Source: Toxonevra muliebris (taxonomy: Eukaryota; Arthropoda; Insecta; Diptera; Pallopteridae). Taken from it: 64,000 nt of DNA. Made by a program: the position numbers and the translations under genes. This document shows positions 12,674-24,891 of the stretch, one piece after another (positions within the stretch are counted from its first letter, which is position 1; each line of letters begins with the position of its first letter). The stretch covers positions 52,836,079 to 52,900,078 of the forward strand of contig OY829327.1 of NCBI GenBank assembly GCA_963691655.1, read 5' to 3'. The notes under the pieces are model-generated. The model was not told the origin of the DNA. It ran no database searches and was given only the letters and a program-made list of their open reading frames with translations.

Positions 12674-13102
12674 CAAGTATTTGATTTTCTAACGTAATCC
12701 GATTTCTACTCCAAATCCTAGTTTTTGGGATTTTATGAAAAAATTTACTATTTCGGTCAAAAAAGACCCATTAGATGAAAAGATAAAACTTTGCAATGTT
12801 CGACAAAAACTTTCTTTACATGTTTTTCTATAATGTATTTTCGGACGTAAACATCGAGAAATGTACGTTCCAAAAAGACAGAAAACGCCCATTCATGAGC
12901 ACTTGAAACCGACCAGCTTCAACGGGCTGTACCAAACGCCCAACCAAGACTTTCAGCACAATCTTATATAAGGTTTTTATTGTTAAGTCAAGTACTTTTC
13001 AGCTGTTATCCGAATATGTATATTGTTGCACAGTGACAGTGTTGCACCTACGGGCAGTTCTGGTTATTGTGAATAGGAATTCATTAGATTCCAACTTATT
13101 AT
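12674..13102. other. Non-coding stretch
   Basis: AT-rich sequence with one short minus-strand ORF (12689-12892) that has no recognised motif. No clear repeat ends are seen. Confidence 0.5.
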
Positions 13103-13122
13103 TTATCGATAATTATCGATAA
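13103..13122. promoter_or_regulatory. Perfect 20-bp palindrome with two TATCGATA (DRE) motifs
   Basis: TTATCGATAATTATCGATAA is a perfect inverted repeat. It contains TATCGATA at 13104-13111 and at 13114-13121. TATCGATA is the DNA replication-related element bound by DREF in flies. The site lies about 220 bases upstream of the piggyBac-like relic, so it could be an old transposon promoter; use is not shown. Confidence 0.5.
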
Positions 13123-13339
13123 CTCCGTTAAGTTGTCGGAATTTTTTTTAACTATAATATAACTGCAGTTGTACTATTACTTATAACAAAATAAAAATTA
13201 AAAAAATTAACTGCCGATTATAAAAATTTAAATTCATATTTTTAAGATAGAAAGGCGTTATTTTATTTAAATCAATAGATTCCATGGTAAACTATTGTTA
13301 CTGCAATCAAAAATTTTGATTTATTTATATTTTTGGTTG

Positions 13340-13750
13340 GCTTTATTTGAACGAATACGCTTGATTCTGAGGATAAAGAAACATTTGTACCTTTCGACGA
13401 TAAGGAATATATTTCAAACTTAAATAGAGTTGAAGAAGAGGAGTCAGATACTGAATTCGAAAACATTATTGAGCATAAAGAAGAGTATAGCTCTGATGCG
13501 AAAGAAGAAACCGGGATTGAGGCACTTCCGACATTGACAAAAATGGTACGATATGGCAAGAGGTTCCTTTCACTCAAACCAAAACTTTATATCGTATTAT
13601 TTTAAGTTAAAAATTACCAACGAAATGTGTGATATAATAATGAGTGAAACTAATCGTAATGACACAGGCCGACCATATTTCAAATCAGAAAACAGAACTT
13701 ATTTTTCCAAAGGTTTTAGTTGCGCTGAAACCGAATCTCTCAATTAGCTT
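13340..13750 (+). pseudogene. piggyBac-like transposase N-terminal relic
   Basis: An open frame at about 13350-13545 is acidic (VEEEESDTEF, EEYSSDAKEE), as is usual for piggyBac-type N-termini. A frameshift near 13530 leads to DKNGTIWQEVPFTQTKTLY (13534-13590), resembling the conserved dG-xxW block of that family. Next come KITNEMCDIIMSETNR and RPYFKSENRTYF, resembling the segment before the DDE domain. The frame ends at 13747 and no DDE domain follows, so only the 5' part is left. No TTAA-bounded ends could be paired. Assignment rests on motif order rather than an alignment. Confidence 0.55.
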
Positions 13751-14301
13751 TGGTTTTCGAGATATCCCAATCTAAAAGTGCAAAAATAGTGATTTTGGCC
13801 TATATTTATTTACGTGCTTTTGGTTGCTTACTTGTTTTTTCCTCATAACAATGTAAGAAACTGAAAAATAAATATTTGTTTATGAAATCCATGCCAAATT
13901 AACTGAGGTACAGGTGAACATTTTCAGTAATTACTGTAGGTAAAAAGTTTGGGATTATTTCCTGACTCCTAAATATGTGTTTAGAATTGAATTTATTCAT
14001 CAACATTCAGTTTTTGAATGAATTTGAGTATTCTCGAAGTTCGAGGATTTTAGCATTTTCATATTTTAAAACGCAAAAGGTACAAGTGTACCTATTCAGG
14101 AGAATAATGGTTAACATATTTTGTACTTTACTCCAAATCTTGATCAAACCAAACCAACCTAGGATAGCAGAGCCCTAATTCCTTTAGATCACAGTGCTAG
14201 ACTACTGGGTGTCCCCTACTAACTAATAATATTATTGATAATAAAATAGAAACTATCAAAAGGTCACCGATGTTTTCTTAGGTAATGGATGGCATATACA
14301 A
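13751..14301. other. Non-coding stretch
   Basis: One short + strand ORF (13975-14178) with no recognised motif. AT-rich sequence up to the A|TC boundary of the Helitron-like element. Confidence 0.5.
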
Positions 14302-16098
14302 TCTTTATATATATAATCGTAGAGTTTTGTGTGTATGTCATTGTGTAACTTCTGAACGACTGGACCGATTGAAGTCGTATTTCCAAAATATATTTTATGG
14401 TTCATAGCTATTCATAATGGCTTTTAGTAAAGTGGGCGTGGTACCTCCCATACAATCCTAATAGCTTTTTCGGTATATCTCAAGAACCATTTATAACACG
14501 CTACAGAAATTTGGTACAATAACGAGAATTGACAATGCCATGCTACAACAAAAATATAGGTGGGATTGACAAAGTGGATGTGGCACCTTCCATATAACCT
14601 GAATTTCCATTATGAGATACATATCATAGGAGCCATTTATGGTACGGTACTAAAATTTTGATCCTTTCAGTTTATTGAATTAATGGGACCATGTTCCTTT
14701 TTTATTTTCTACTACTATTTCTACTACTAATTCTACTACTATTTTCTATTTATTTTAGCCTTCTTTTTTCTACAATTTTTTATTATTTTCTACTACTTTT
14801 TCAACCAATATTTTCCACTACTATTTTACTACTTTTTTTGTATTCTTTTTTTAATGCATTTTTTCTACAATTTTTTTTTAATTTGTACAGCTACTTCCTA
14901 CTATTTTTGCTACTATTTTCTATTAGTTTTAGCCTTCTTTTTTCCTAAAATTTTTTATTATTTTCCACTACTTTTTCAACCAATATATTTTACTACTATT
15001 TTACCACTTTTTTTTCTACCATTTTTGTTTTATTTTGTACCACTACTTTCTACAATTTTTTTACTACTATTTTTTGCTACTTTTTTACAATTTTTTTTAG
15101 TACTATTTTTTATCATTATTTCTACCACTTTTTCAACCCTTTCTTTTTTTTTGTACTACTTCGTTTAACTATTTTTCTACTACATTTTCTGCTACTTTTT
15201 TATTACTTTTTTACAACAATTTTTCATATTATTTTCTTCTCGTTTTCCTACTATCTTTTCTACTACTATTTTCTTCTACTTTTTTACTGCTATTTTTTAA
15301 TACTTTTTCCATTCCTTTTTCAATTATTATTTCTACTACTTTATGAAATATCTTAATCCGTAAGGTGGCGCTGTAACAAATGCTATATTTATAATAAATA
15401 TCAAATTGGTTCAAATTTTTAAATAATTTTTGTGTTAGATATAATTTCAAGAATGGTCTTGGATATGAAATAGATCCTCGTGAAATATTGTTTCAACTGA
15501 AATCTAATAAAATTGTTTAGCAAAAAAAAATACACTTTAGAGTTATTCCTTTTTACTACAGGTATGCTGCAATTTCTATCTAACTATTCAGCAGTTTAGC
15601 ATGGGTTAATAATTTTGCTCAAACGGTATCATCAACCGATAGGGCTTTGTTTTTGTAGAAGGTCATTCACTGATGCGCCTAACGGTCTTTTTTTTTGTAA
15701 ATATCCACTATGTTCTTTGCTATCAGACTTCAGATGTTTTCGTACACGTCGTTGAGTTCCCATCGGTGATAATACAATAAAAATGTTTAATTTTCTGGTC
15801 GTCCAGACGCAATGTAAACTTTCATTACTAAAATTTAATTAACACAATATTGATTTGAGATTTTCATTTATAATAATTCTCTGTTTTTAATGTACAGTTC
15901 TACAAGTTAAATACTTTTTTAAATGCCAATTGTATCAATAATGAGACACATTTTTAAATCTAAATTTTTTTTCCAAATTCAGTGGAAGCCGGAATTGTCA
16001 TTACGAATGTTCAATTTTAAATATCACGTACTTCATCCTTTTTTAATTTTCGCGCTTTTTCGCAGAAAAGGCAGAACAACGTTTGCCGGGTCAGCTAG
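14302..16098 (+). mobile_element. Helitron-like element, non-autonomous, copy 1
   Basis: The 1797-base unit starts TCTTTATATATATAATCG and ends GCCGGGTCAGCTAG. It sits between A (14301) and T (16099), the A|TC...CTAG|T pattern of Helitrons. A weak hairpin (TTCGCG...CGC-A-GAA) lies about 30 to 50 bases before the end. It has no target duplication and no terminal inverted repeats, and it carries no Rep/helicase. A long TTTTCTACTAC-type tract occupies the centre. A second copy, with both ends and the tract, lies at 29915-31494 in the other orientation, which confirms the boundaries. Minus-strand ORFs inside are shadows. Confidence 0.7.
14691..15345 (+). repeat. Degenerate TTTTCTACTAC minisatellite inside Helitron-like copy 1
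   Basis: About 650 bases of near-pure pyrimidine plus A, made of irregular units such as TTTCTACTACT and ATTTTTTACTACT. It gives false ORFs rich in Phe, Leu and Tyr on this strand. The equivalent tract in copy 2 spans about 30695-31145 and differs in length and unit order. Confidence 0.85.
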
Positions 16099-17234
16099 TT
16101 AGTTATAAAAATTGATGAAGAAATTGTTATGGCTTTTTGATTTGTAGAGAAGCTATAATTCTTCACAGTGAAATTGGTATTGCATTGCTTACATTGATAT
16201 AGAGTAGTGAATAGAATTAACTGAGTTGTGCGCATTGTTCCGATAACATTAAATCTGTAATATTTCACTAGCTTAGAAGAGTGAGTCATCATGAAAAGTT
16301 TTAAAGTCATTTTAAATGCTGGAAATTCTGAAGATGGGTATATTTAAAATTTTAAATTTATTTCTTATACACTCATAAGCAGATGCAATCCCTTTTCCTT
16401 TTTTGCTGTTACTTCAATTTTTAATAAATAATAGCTGAAATAAAGCCAGCATGTTTCTGTTAACCAAAAATAAGTAACAGAATGTGCAAGACACAAATCA
16501 ATTTAATATTTTCTCGGTTTTTATATAAAACTTTTATTAAAATACTCACGTTCCATAATCCTTCGAATTCATTCTTTCTCTGCTTCGAACGCTGTCAGTA
16601 GTAAGCAAAGTCAATTCAAATGTATTTCTTCTTATTTTTTTTGTTTGCTTTTTTTTTTTTTTTGGAACCAAGAGCACAAAAGAAATGTCAGCGACACGTG
16701 ATGCCCATTTAAGGAACCTCATCAATTAATGAAACATCTGCAGCGAAAGAAAAATAAACAACAGCAGCAAACAAAAAACCTCAAAAGTAAGAAAACTGAT
16801 GTATAAATAATAGAGCAAAGAAAAGAAAGAGAACAGCCTTGTGGCATGATAGACAAAAAAATGTAATATTAGAAAAATAGCAAGAAAGTTGCAAAAATGC
16901 TGATGAGGGTTTTTGCTTTTATTAAGTGGTAAATTATACGAATAAAACGAAAGAAAGGAAAGGATTCATTTCAATACATAACGTCAGTTCCAGCGTCAGC
17001 ATTAGCGCCAGCGAAGCATTAAATGCGATATTGCATAATAAATTTGTACATATTCTTTATTTTTATTAGTTGGCAGTGACGTACGTTATCTTCAAAAAAT
17101 TTCATTAAAAATGCGTCCTTAATTTTAGTTTTCTGTTCGTTACTAAAATTAATTGCTTTCTCTATAATTGCACATGCAAAATGATTTAATTTTGAAATTG
17201 TAGTGTTTATATTTATGCACCCAGTGTGTAAATG
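16099..17234. other. Non-coding stretch
   Basis: Only short ORFs are present. A poly-T run lies at 16650-16662, with A-rich sequence near 16740-16960. No repeat ends or exons are recognised. Confidence 0.5.
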
Positions 17235-19638
17235 TAGCCACTTTAGATGCGTTACAAGTTCTCTTCAATTAAGCCAGAAATAAGTAAGCGAAAAGAAAAA
17301 ATAAGTTTGAAAGACTTAACAAATTTAGTCGTAAAATCTTTACTTATAGAGCTTAATCCAAGAAAGCTGAAAGAATACAAAAGTAGTTGGTTCGATTTCG
17401 AATGTAATGCAATGAGAGAAAAGTCCTTTTATGCACTAAACAAGTTTCGAAAAACGCAACAACTGCAAGATAAAGAAATATATCTAGATGCAAAAAATTA
17501 ATACGTTGAGGTTTGCACGAGGAAAAAAGCGAATATTATATGCATTTAGAAATGCAAATAAATAAAGTAAGAGATTCTAAAGACTGGTGGACACTTATCA
17601 AAAAATTAAAACAGAAAGAGTTTCAAACAGGAATAAACATTGCAGCAACTGATTTTAGGGACTATTTTAATGAATTATTAAATCCAGTTCAAAAAGTTAG
17701 TAACATACATTGTGCGCCGATGTTCTATATGGACACAGTTGATTGAGTGGTTGCTTACCCAAGTTAAAGAGAATAAAGCGCCAGGAGATGAATTTTTCGT
17801 GAATGCGGCAGATGAATTCCTAAGAGTTCTGGCTGAAGCATACAATAAACTTTTATGTAATGGTATCATTGATGAAGCTTTCGTAAAAAGTATAATCTTT
17901 CCAATTTTTAAAAAAGGAAACGTAAATGAAACTTGCAATTATTGAGGTATTTCCTTCATGAACTGCATAGCAAAAAAACTGATGGGTATTATAAACTGTA
18001 GGCTATCTGAGTGGTTAGAGAAAAGAGATAAACTCAATGAGTTTCAAGCTGGGTTCAGAAAGAAATATTCAACGATTGACATTATTTACAATTTAGCATC
18101 GATTGTCCAAATTAAATTCGCGGAAAAGAAGAAAGTATACGCATTCCTTGTAGATTTTAAAGCAGCGTTCGATAGGATACCAAGAAAACATTTAATATAT
18201 AAGTTAAATCAAATCGGCATATCCACTAAAATAGTAAGCTTTTTGGATAGCATTTATATCAACAAAAAGTCAGCAGTATGGACTGGTACTGAGTTTTCGG
18301 AATATTTTGAAACTCATTCTGGTGTGAAACAGGGGTGTTTACAATCACCATTACTCTATGCTGTCTTTCTGAATGATCTTCACGATGCCTTGATGGGAGG
18401 ACTTTTTATAGATAATATGAATGTAAGATTGATGCTATATGCAGATGACATAGTCATACTCGCGGAGGACGCCACTATTTTACAAAATATGATAAATCAA
18501 CTTGAAAAGTATTGCTGGTTTGGGCCACGGAAGTAAACCTCAGTATATCGGAAATATTAGTCTTCAGGCGAGGTGGCAGATTGTCGAAGCATGAAAAATT
18601 AACTTATACAACGGAATTTGTAAAAATTGTGTCTGAATAGAAGTATTTAGGAGTGGTATTGACACCGGGAATGTCTTTTGTTAAACATTTAGACACTAGA
18701 AACGTTAAGGCAAAAGTTAGCATTAATATGGTTTGGAGAGATTATTTTGCAAAAAAGTATATAAATTTAAGTACAAAGTGGAAGTTATTTTTGGCTGCAT
18801 GTCTATCGGTCCAAACGCACGGAGCTCAGGTATCGGGAATCTCATATTTCGAGGATATAGACAAATTTCAGAGATACTTTTTGAAGCGTATTTTACGCTT
18901 ACGTGAATTCACTCCAAATTATGTAGTAGCGCTTGAAACAGGATTAGAAGATGCGCACATATATACTTTGAATCTGCATATGAGATACATCACTAAAACA
19001 TTATTCGAGTACAACTCCAAAAGGTTACCCCATAAAATATCTCATATAATAAAAGCAAGGCAGCTGTATTGGTGGAAAGAGCTTAATGGTTTAGGGGCTG
19101 ACTTTGGCATAAATTGATTAGACGAAAATATAACAAAAGACGTGTGGGTTAGTAAATGTGTAAGACTATTGCAATGTATGACAGAACAAAAATATCAGGA
19201 AAATTTAGACAGAGCAATACAAAGCCAAACAAGAATATACAAATATCTCTACCATACAAACGGAAAAAGTTATTTTACGGATTCCAGCTCACAAAGCAAT
19301 ATCTCTTGGATTCTGAAAGCAAGAGCAGACTTGATACGGCTCAATTCCAATTCCTTTAAAAGAGATGCTTCTCGGCAGTGCGCACTTTGCAATATGAATG
19401 AAGAAGAAAACATTGTACATTTTTTAGGCAGGTGTCCTGTGCTCAAAGAGATGAGATTTAGATACTTTACCAGAACTATACTCAGCGAAAGTGAAGTAAT
19501 TAATATTTTAAATGGCGAAACGGAAGAAAAATTTAACGATAATTGGTTTAGTACAATATGTAAAAACTGAAAACACAGATTAAGAATGAATTATGTTATA
19601 TTATAACATTTTATTTTAATAAAGAAACTACTACTACT
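17235..19638 (+). mobile_element. Non-LTR retrotransposon (LINE), 5'-truncated or decayed
   Basis: About 2.4 kb of ORF2-type sequence ends in AATAAAG followed by an (ACT)n tail (about 19616-19638), the short-repeat tail seen in several LINE clades. No endonuclease domain is recognised upstream, so the copy is 5'-truncated or too diverged there. The clade is not assigned. Confidence 0.8.
17247..19570 (+). pseudogene. LINE ORF2 reverse transcriptase, broken by stops and frameshifts
   Basis: Open pieces at 17247-17501, 17513-17746, 17712-17945, 17958-18536, 18653-19117 and 19142-19570 read as one ORF2 with several stops and shifts. In order they show a pre-RT segment (WFDFECNAMREKSFYALNKF), NETCNYxGISFMN, GFRKKYSTIDIIYNLASI, FLVDFKAAFDRIPRKHL, HSGVKQGCLQSPLL, and the catalytic YADD box at 18438-18449 within LMLYADDIVILAED. 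The C-terminal part keeps a CCHC-like knuckle, CALCNMNEEENIVHFLGRCP (19378-19437). Early stops lie at 17499 and 17943. The RT core is well kept, suggesting a fairly young death. Confidence 0.85.
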
Positions 19639-20040
19639 TAAACCAGAACCATTGCTTCTTTTCATTTATAACTTGTGTGATTTTTTTCCAATCTTGAATA
19701 TTTTTGGTTTCATAGGATTCCAAAAAAAAAAAATCCTGTGTTGGTAATGGCAAACTTTCACTTCAACCCATATCGTCCCGATACTAAAGACCATGATCCA
19801 ATATGAACAATTTTCAAAACGCAACTTCAATATGCCTTCAAAAAGAAATTTTAGTACTTAAAAAAAAAAAAAAAAATTGTTTCTGAATTTTAGAAAGTAT
19901 AGTAGTTTTTGCCTTACCCTAAGAAAATAAGGTGACCAGGTATAAAGAAAAATTAAAAATATTTCTACGCCTCATCATGAGCAATAAGTGTTCTCTGGGA
20001 TCAAATGTATTTAACATAGTATTTTAGAAGTTATTAAAAC
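19639..20040. other. Non-coding stretch
   Basis: AT-rich with poly-A runs near 19721-19731 and 19861-19876. Nothing recognised. Confidence 0.5.
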
Positions 20041-20220
20041 CATCTCGGCCATTAGGCCAGGTAGAGTGCTAGATTGGAGTCCCAGCTGCCTCGGGTTCAA
20101 ATCCCAAAAGGGTGTATAATTGATATAATTAATATTGAGATGAAAATAAAAAATAAGTAAGTATAAGTTAAAAACAGAAAATATGCATCTTTGTTGAATT
20201 TTGCCTATTTCTCCATACAT
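20041..20220 (+). mobile_element. tRNA-derived SINE-like unit
   Basis: An A-box-like TAGGCCAGGTAGAG (20053-20066) and a canonical B box GGTTCAAATCC (20094-20104) have tRNA-like spacing. They are the internal RNA polymerase III promoter of tRNA genes and SINEs. No good acceptor stem forms, so it is not a working tRNA. About 110 bases of unrelated body follow; the right end is uncertain. The minus-strand ORF at 20011-20220 is a shadow. Confidence 0.5.
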
Positions 20221-23009
20221 TTTTTTACAAAAGTTTGGTCTGCTGTAGCCTATGAAAAATATATAAGGACCTGTGAAGTTATAATTTCCACATCAAGTTT
20301 GTGATTTAGTCAATGTGGATTTCTTATTTCAATTGAAATTATTTAATTTTACTATTTTTTGTTGATTTTCAAAACCACCATCCACAAAAGTATGTCTGTT
20401 CACCTGGCCTTGAAGTCAGGTGAAGTACAATATTTTTAAATTATCTAAATGCAATTTTAAAATCAGTACATATAGAAATATCAAACAGTGATTACTTCTG
20501 GGAAAAATTTATAAATGTACTTTTGACGAATTTTCAAAGTTGCTGTTCGATTAATCAAACGATGGGACGATATGGGTTAATCAATTAGCTCTCAATGACG
20601 CTACAGAGAAGTGCACTCTAAGGCGTCTGGTTTCGAAAGAATTACTTTTTTACAGCTGGGCTTATGCCACACATTGCATGCACATGCATTCAAAGAAAGT
20701 TAACAAACACACACACAACCATACATCTAAAACCAATACCACCATTGCAATTACTTAACTATGAAAGCACTTGCACACTTAAGTGCTTTCTACTATATCT
20801 TTCGCCCTCCTCGCGCTTCGCGCTTTATGTGCATGCTCGTGCGAATGCATTTAACGAACATGTAGCATAATATTAAAATCATGTTTTGTGTTTTATAATT
20901 CAGCAAAGAAAGCAATCAATACACAAAGCCCGAATACACTAAATTACACTTCGAGAAAAAGTAAAACCAACCGCTGAAGGTAAAGAACATCAAAAGGACA
21001 TCTTTGCTGCTTCATATTGTGTTCTTTTCTTTTCTAAACACCAACTCCATACGCCCGCATCGTTGTATCATCTGTGTTGGTGTTGTGACACAATGCAGGA
21101 AATGGAGAGAGTACAATGCTTTTGTGTGTTCAGCTCAATGATCTCAATCATAAAGGAAATATCACAAGTTTAAACATTTTTGCATATGTCGTTGTTGTTC
21201 CTGGTTTTTGTTAAGCTTCAATAGCTTGCTGTCTCTAGGTTGTTGTTGTATTTTTGATGAGGTATGGTTTCAACTAATGCGGCTACTAAAATAACACACA
21301 CCTTCATACTTACATATACATACATACATGCATGCATGCACACTTAAAATTTATTGCAGCATTCTTAATTGAATTGTCATAAATTTTATGAGTGACCACA
21401 ACTTTTGTTTTTGCATTTATACTTTATAAAATTACTTTAAGCACTCACATACACACACACACTTTAAGAGACACACTTAAACACACACACACACGCAAAA
21501 AGTAGGAAGAAGGGAAATTGCTTTGGTTTTGCTTACGTTTCTATCTGTTTCTGTTTCTGGCATAAAAATGAATTCTTTATCGGAAATGAGGCAATTAGTG
21601 TTCACCATAAACTTGAGCTTTGTGACTGACTTAATGGTTTGTTCGTCCGTCTATCGTTATAAATGGGTATAGGTACATCAAAAACACACTTAATATTATT
21701 ATGAAATGTTTTGATGACATTGTTTTTTTTTTTTTTCCTGAAATAGTGATAGTGATACTTTGACCGATTGTTGGAAAATTACGAAAAGTGGGAGAGGAAA
21801 AAAAGAAAGTTGAATCGGCAATTTTTGGCAATTAATTTTCAAATAAAATATTTCTTTATAAAATTAAGCTAAAAATTTTTTTTACGATTTGAACTTCGAT
21901 CCAAAATGCATTGCTGTGGGGTTGTCCTGAACTAAGAACTACTGCTCAACCTTGTCCACTTAATTTAGGAGCTCTAAACATGCTACGTCTATACTCGACA
22001 CTTGCTGATCTAAGGAACGCGGAAGGGGCTGGACTTTTTTTTTGTAAACTCTTAAATTTTTTTCTTTTGATTCTTGAGTAACGTATGAGGTATTCAACAA
22101 AAAAGCCAGAATCCCCCCTTCCTGCACTCCTCTTCGGATGCACTAGAGACACCTGATATTATATAATCTATAATAAAATAATAACCAGTTACTCCATGCA
22201 TATGAGTATAATTTAATATAATAAAAAAAATTCTTGACTATGAGCAAAAAACTTCATTATTCTTCAATTTACAAGAGCTTTGCATAAGCATCTTCTTCAT
22301 ATTCAATATTCAAGTACGAATGCACTTGAAATCAATTCATGCATTAACTCGATTACATTTGATTTTGCTGTGCTGTTGTCGTTGGTTTTGCTCTGATTTG
22401 TAGTAAATTTAGAACAACTTATTACATAATACACAGCAAACAAAGCACAACAAAAGCAATATTGATAGCAAAACATATACAACAAAACAAAAAAAAAAGC
22501 AAAACCAAAAAAAGAAAAATACCCAAAATGAAAAAATATAACAACATTTTAAATACAATACAATAAAACAAAAACAAAGTAAAGCTTTGTAAAACACACA
22601 CACACACACACAACAACAAATCAATACTATTTGTTCTCTTATATGACTTTTTTTTCTATCTTTTTTACTTAGCATACTTTCAGATGTGCGCTCACCACGC
22701 ATGCTCAGTGCATTTGCTCAGCCAGAAAGTATGCAATGATATTTATTTTTGATTGCATTTCAACACTGATAAGCAAAGCAGCAGCAAAAATTTACAGAGT
22801 TATGTGAACATGTGTGTGTGTGTGTGTGTTTGTGATTTGAATATGGTTGAAAGCAGGCAGTAGAAGAAAGTAGTGCTGCCAGGTTTTAAGGAAAATGGTT
22901 TTGGTAAAAAATTTGTTTTTTGTATTTTGATTGCTATTAGAAAAATTTGTTTTTTAGATTTATTTTGAGGCAGGGCTATAAATTATTGGAGTGAGAATTT
23001 TCTAGTAGT
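20221..23009. other. Non-coding stretch with simple repeats
   Basis: Contains CA tracts near 21449-21495 and 22593-22612, a GT tract near 22810-22829, and A-rich DNA at 22430-22620. That A-rich DNA makes Cys/Val/Phe-rich minus-strand shadow ORFs. The segment around 21900-22150 has mixed composition but no recognised motif. No gene is supported. Confidence 0.5.
22593..22612. repeat. (CA)n microsatellite
   Basis: CA dinucleotide run followed by CAACAACAA. Confidence 0.9.
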
Positions 23010-23125
23010 AGTACCTATGCAAGTATTGAGTACTTAAATTCCAGTATTTTTCAAGTATCCGTACTTAGTGTTTAATTTTAAAGTATTTTCAAGAATTTCA
23101 AATACTTTTACATATTTCAAGTACT
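23010..23125. repeat. AAGTACTT-rich repeat block
   Basis: About 115 bases with repeated CAAGTAYTT words (GCAAGTATTGAGTACTT, TTCAAGTATCCGTACTT, TTTCAAGTACTTTCACG). The same kind of block recurs at 29235-29352 and 32360-32475, so it looks like an interspersed element or element end. No boundaries were found. Confidence 0.4.
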
Positions 23126-24019
23126 TTCACGTACGAATGAAAACAGCATTAATGTGTAAATGAATGCAAGCTATGAATCAGCCAGCTCTTTTTAATAACT
23201 GGATAATCAAATTGCAAGAATCTGTGGTCTGCTACAAACAAAATTAATTTTAAAATAGAATAGCCACGTCTTGATGCGAAGTTCCTTTTAATATTGGAGA
23301 AAAACTGCGTTTTAGGTTCAAATTATACATTATGAAAGTTGAAAGGGGTTCAGTTCAAAAAACACTGTTTCTCAAAAAATAGAAAATCACCTTTTATAAA
23401 AATATAGAATACACCTAAAAATTACAGATAAATTGACTAAACATTCAGAAATGAAAATGAATATGAATTTTGAGTGAAAATTCATTTCTTATCTCCCTCT
23501 ACCCCTACATATGATGGAGAAAAGTAGTGTATGTTAGTAGGTACCACAATGAATGTAGCCAAATTTCTCCTGCGCTTAAAATAAATGGTTACAAAATTTG
23601 GTTACGTACGAGTCACGACGACGACGACGACAAAATGTATGAAGAATGGAAATTTATCAAAAAAATGAATGTATAAGCATTCGATTGTGCTCATTTTCAC
23701 TGAGGCGCCATGGAATATAAGCAAACTGTGACTACAAGCTCCCGACCACCACTAAGATGATGGCTCAAATGTGCAGCCATCTCTTTCTAACGCACGAATT
23801 TTCCTTTATGATGCGCACTCGCTTTGAATGTTAAATAGTCACATGTAACAACAAAAATATTCGTTAAACACAAAAAGTAGCAAAAACAACAACAACTAGA
23901 GATGAGAGATGAAAAGTAAGACAAACGATTGCAACTCATATGGGCAGTAGCAGCGACATCGACAGCAGCAGCGACGGCGGCAGCAGCACATTTGTCCTAT
24001 TAAGCCGATGTAAAACGGT
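23126..24019. other. Non-coding stretch
   Basis: Holds a (CGA)n run (about 23618-23629) and a CAGCAG-type run (23946-23989) leading into the next segment. No exon is recognised. Confidence 0.5.
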
Positions 24020-24764
24020 TTTTGAGTACATTTTTGCTACAATTTATAACGAGCGAAAGAGAAACTGAAAAATATTGTTTTGAGCGTAATTTGTTGTCGT
24101 TGTTGTTTTTGTTTTTGTGTACTGAAAATTCGACGTGTTCATGCGTTGGTGTTGTTGTGCTATGTGATTCGAGTGTGTGTGTTTTGTTTTTGAAACATAG
24201 GCGGAAAACGCGGCATTCTGTTTAGAGTGAGAGCGAAGAAACGAAAATTTTCTCACGCTGTCGTGTTCGTTCTACTCGCAAGAGTATGCAATAAAAACGT
24301 ATTGTTGGTTTTTCTTCATATTCTTTTCTGTTTTTGATACATGCTTTTCTGTCGCTGCTTTTTTATATGAATTTACCGAAATATGCGAACGAACCGAATG
24401 AACGCATATGTAATAGGAGCACGAACACGACGATGAAAACAACAAACGACGACGACTACAATGAAAACGACGACTCCGACAGCGACAACGGCAACGATAA
24501 GCGTACGGCACGATAGCTTGTGCCCAATAAATGGTTTAGTTTAGGAGCAGTAGTGCCATGCAAAAGAGTGCGCACGAAGCACAGTACAGAGCACAGTGTA
24601 AGACGACAGACAGAAAAGTGTTTTGTTCCACAGTCAGCCAACACAGCTGTGTGTGAAATAGTAAAGAAGTATAAAATTAAAACAAAAAGTAAAAAATATT
24701 GTTGTATACTCACATATATGAGAAGACAGCTGAATAAAAAATAAAACAAGATTGCATAAAAAAA
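24020..24764 (+). promoter_or_regulatory. Candidate alternative promoter and 5' leader
   Basis: Base composition changes here to GC-richer DNA with GAGCGAAAGAGA, (CGA) and (ACAACGA) words. It then passes into an A-rich leader-like stretch (GACGACAGACAGAAAAG, AAAATTAAAACAAAAAG) ending at AAA|GTAAGC (GT at 24765-24766). This resembles fly promoter plus leader organisation, but no TATA or initiator can be fixed and short ORFs here show no domain. Inference only. Confidence 0.25.
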
Positions 24765-24867
24765 GTAAGCAAGAACATTCATTCATACATTCATTGTTGT
24801 TGTTGTTGTCGGTGGTGGTGCTGTAAAAGAAAAGTTATCGCACATATAACCAAAAAGCACATTGAGG

Positions 24868-24891
24868 CACACACACACACACACACACACG
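24868..24891. repeat. (CA)n microsatellite
   Basis: About 12 uninterrupted CA units. Confidence 0.95.
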
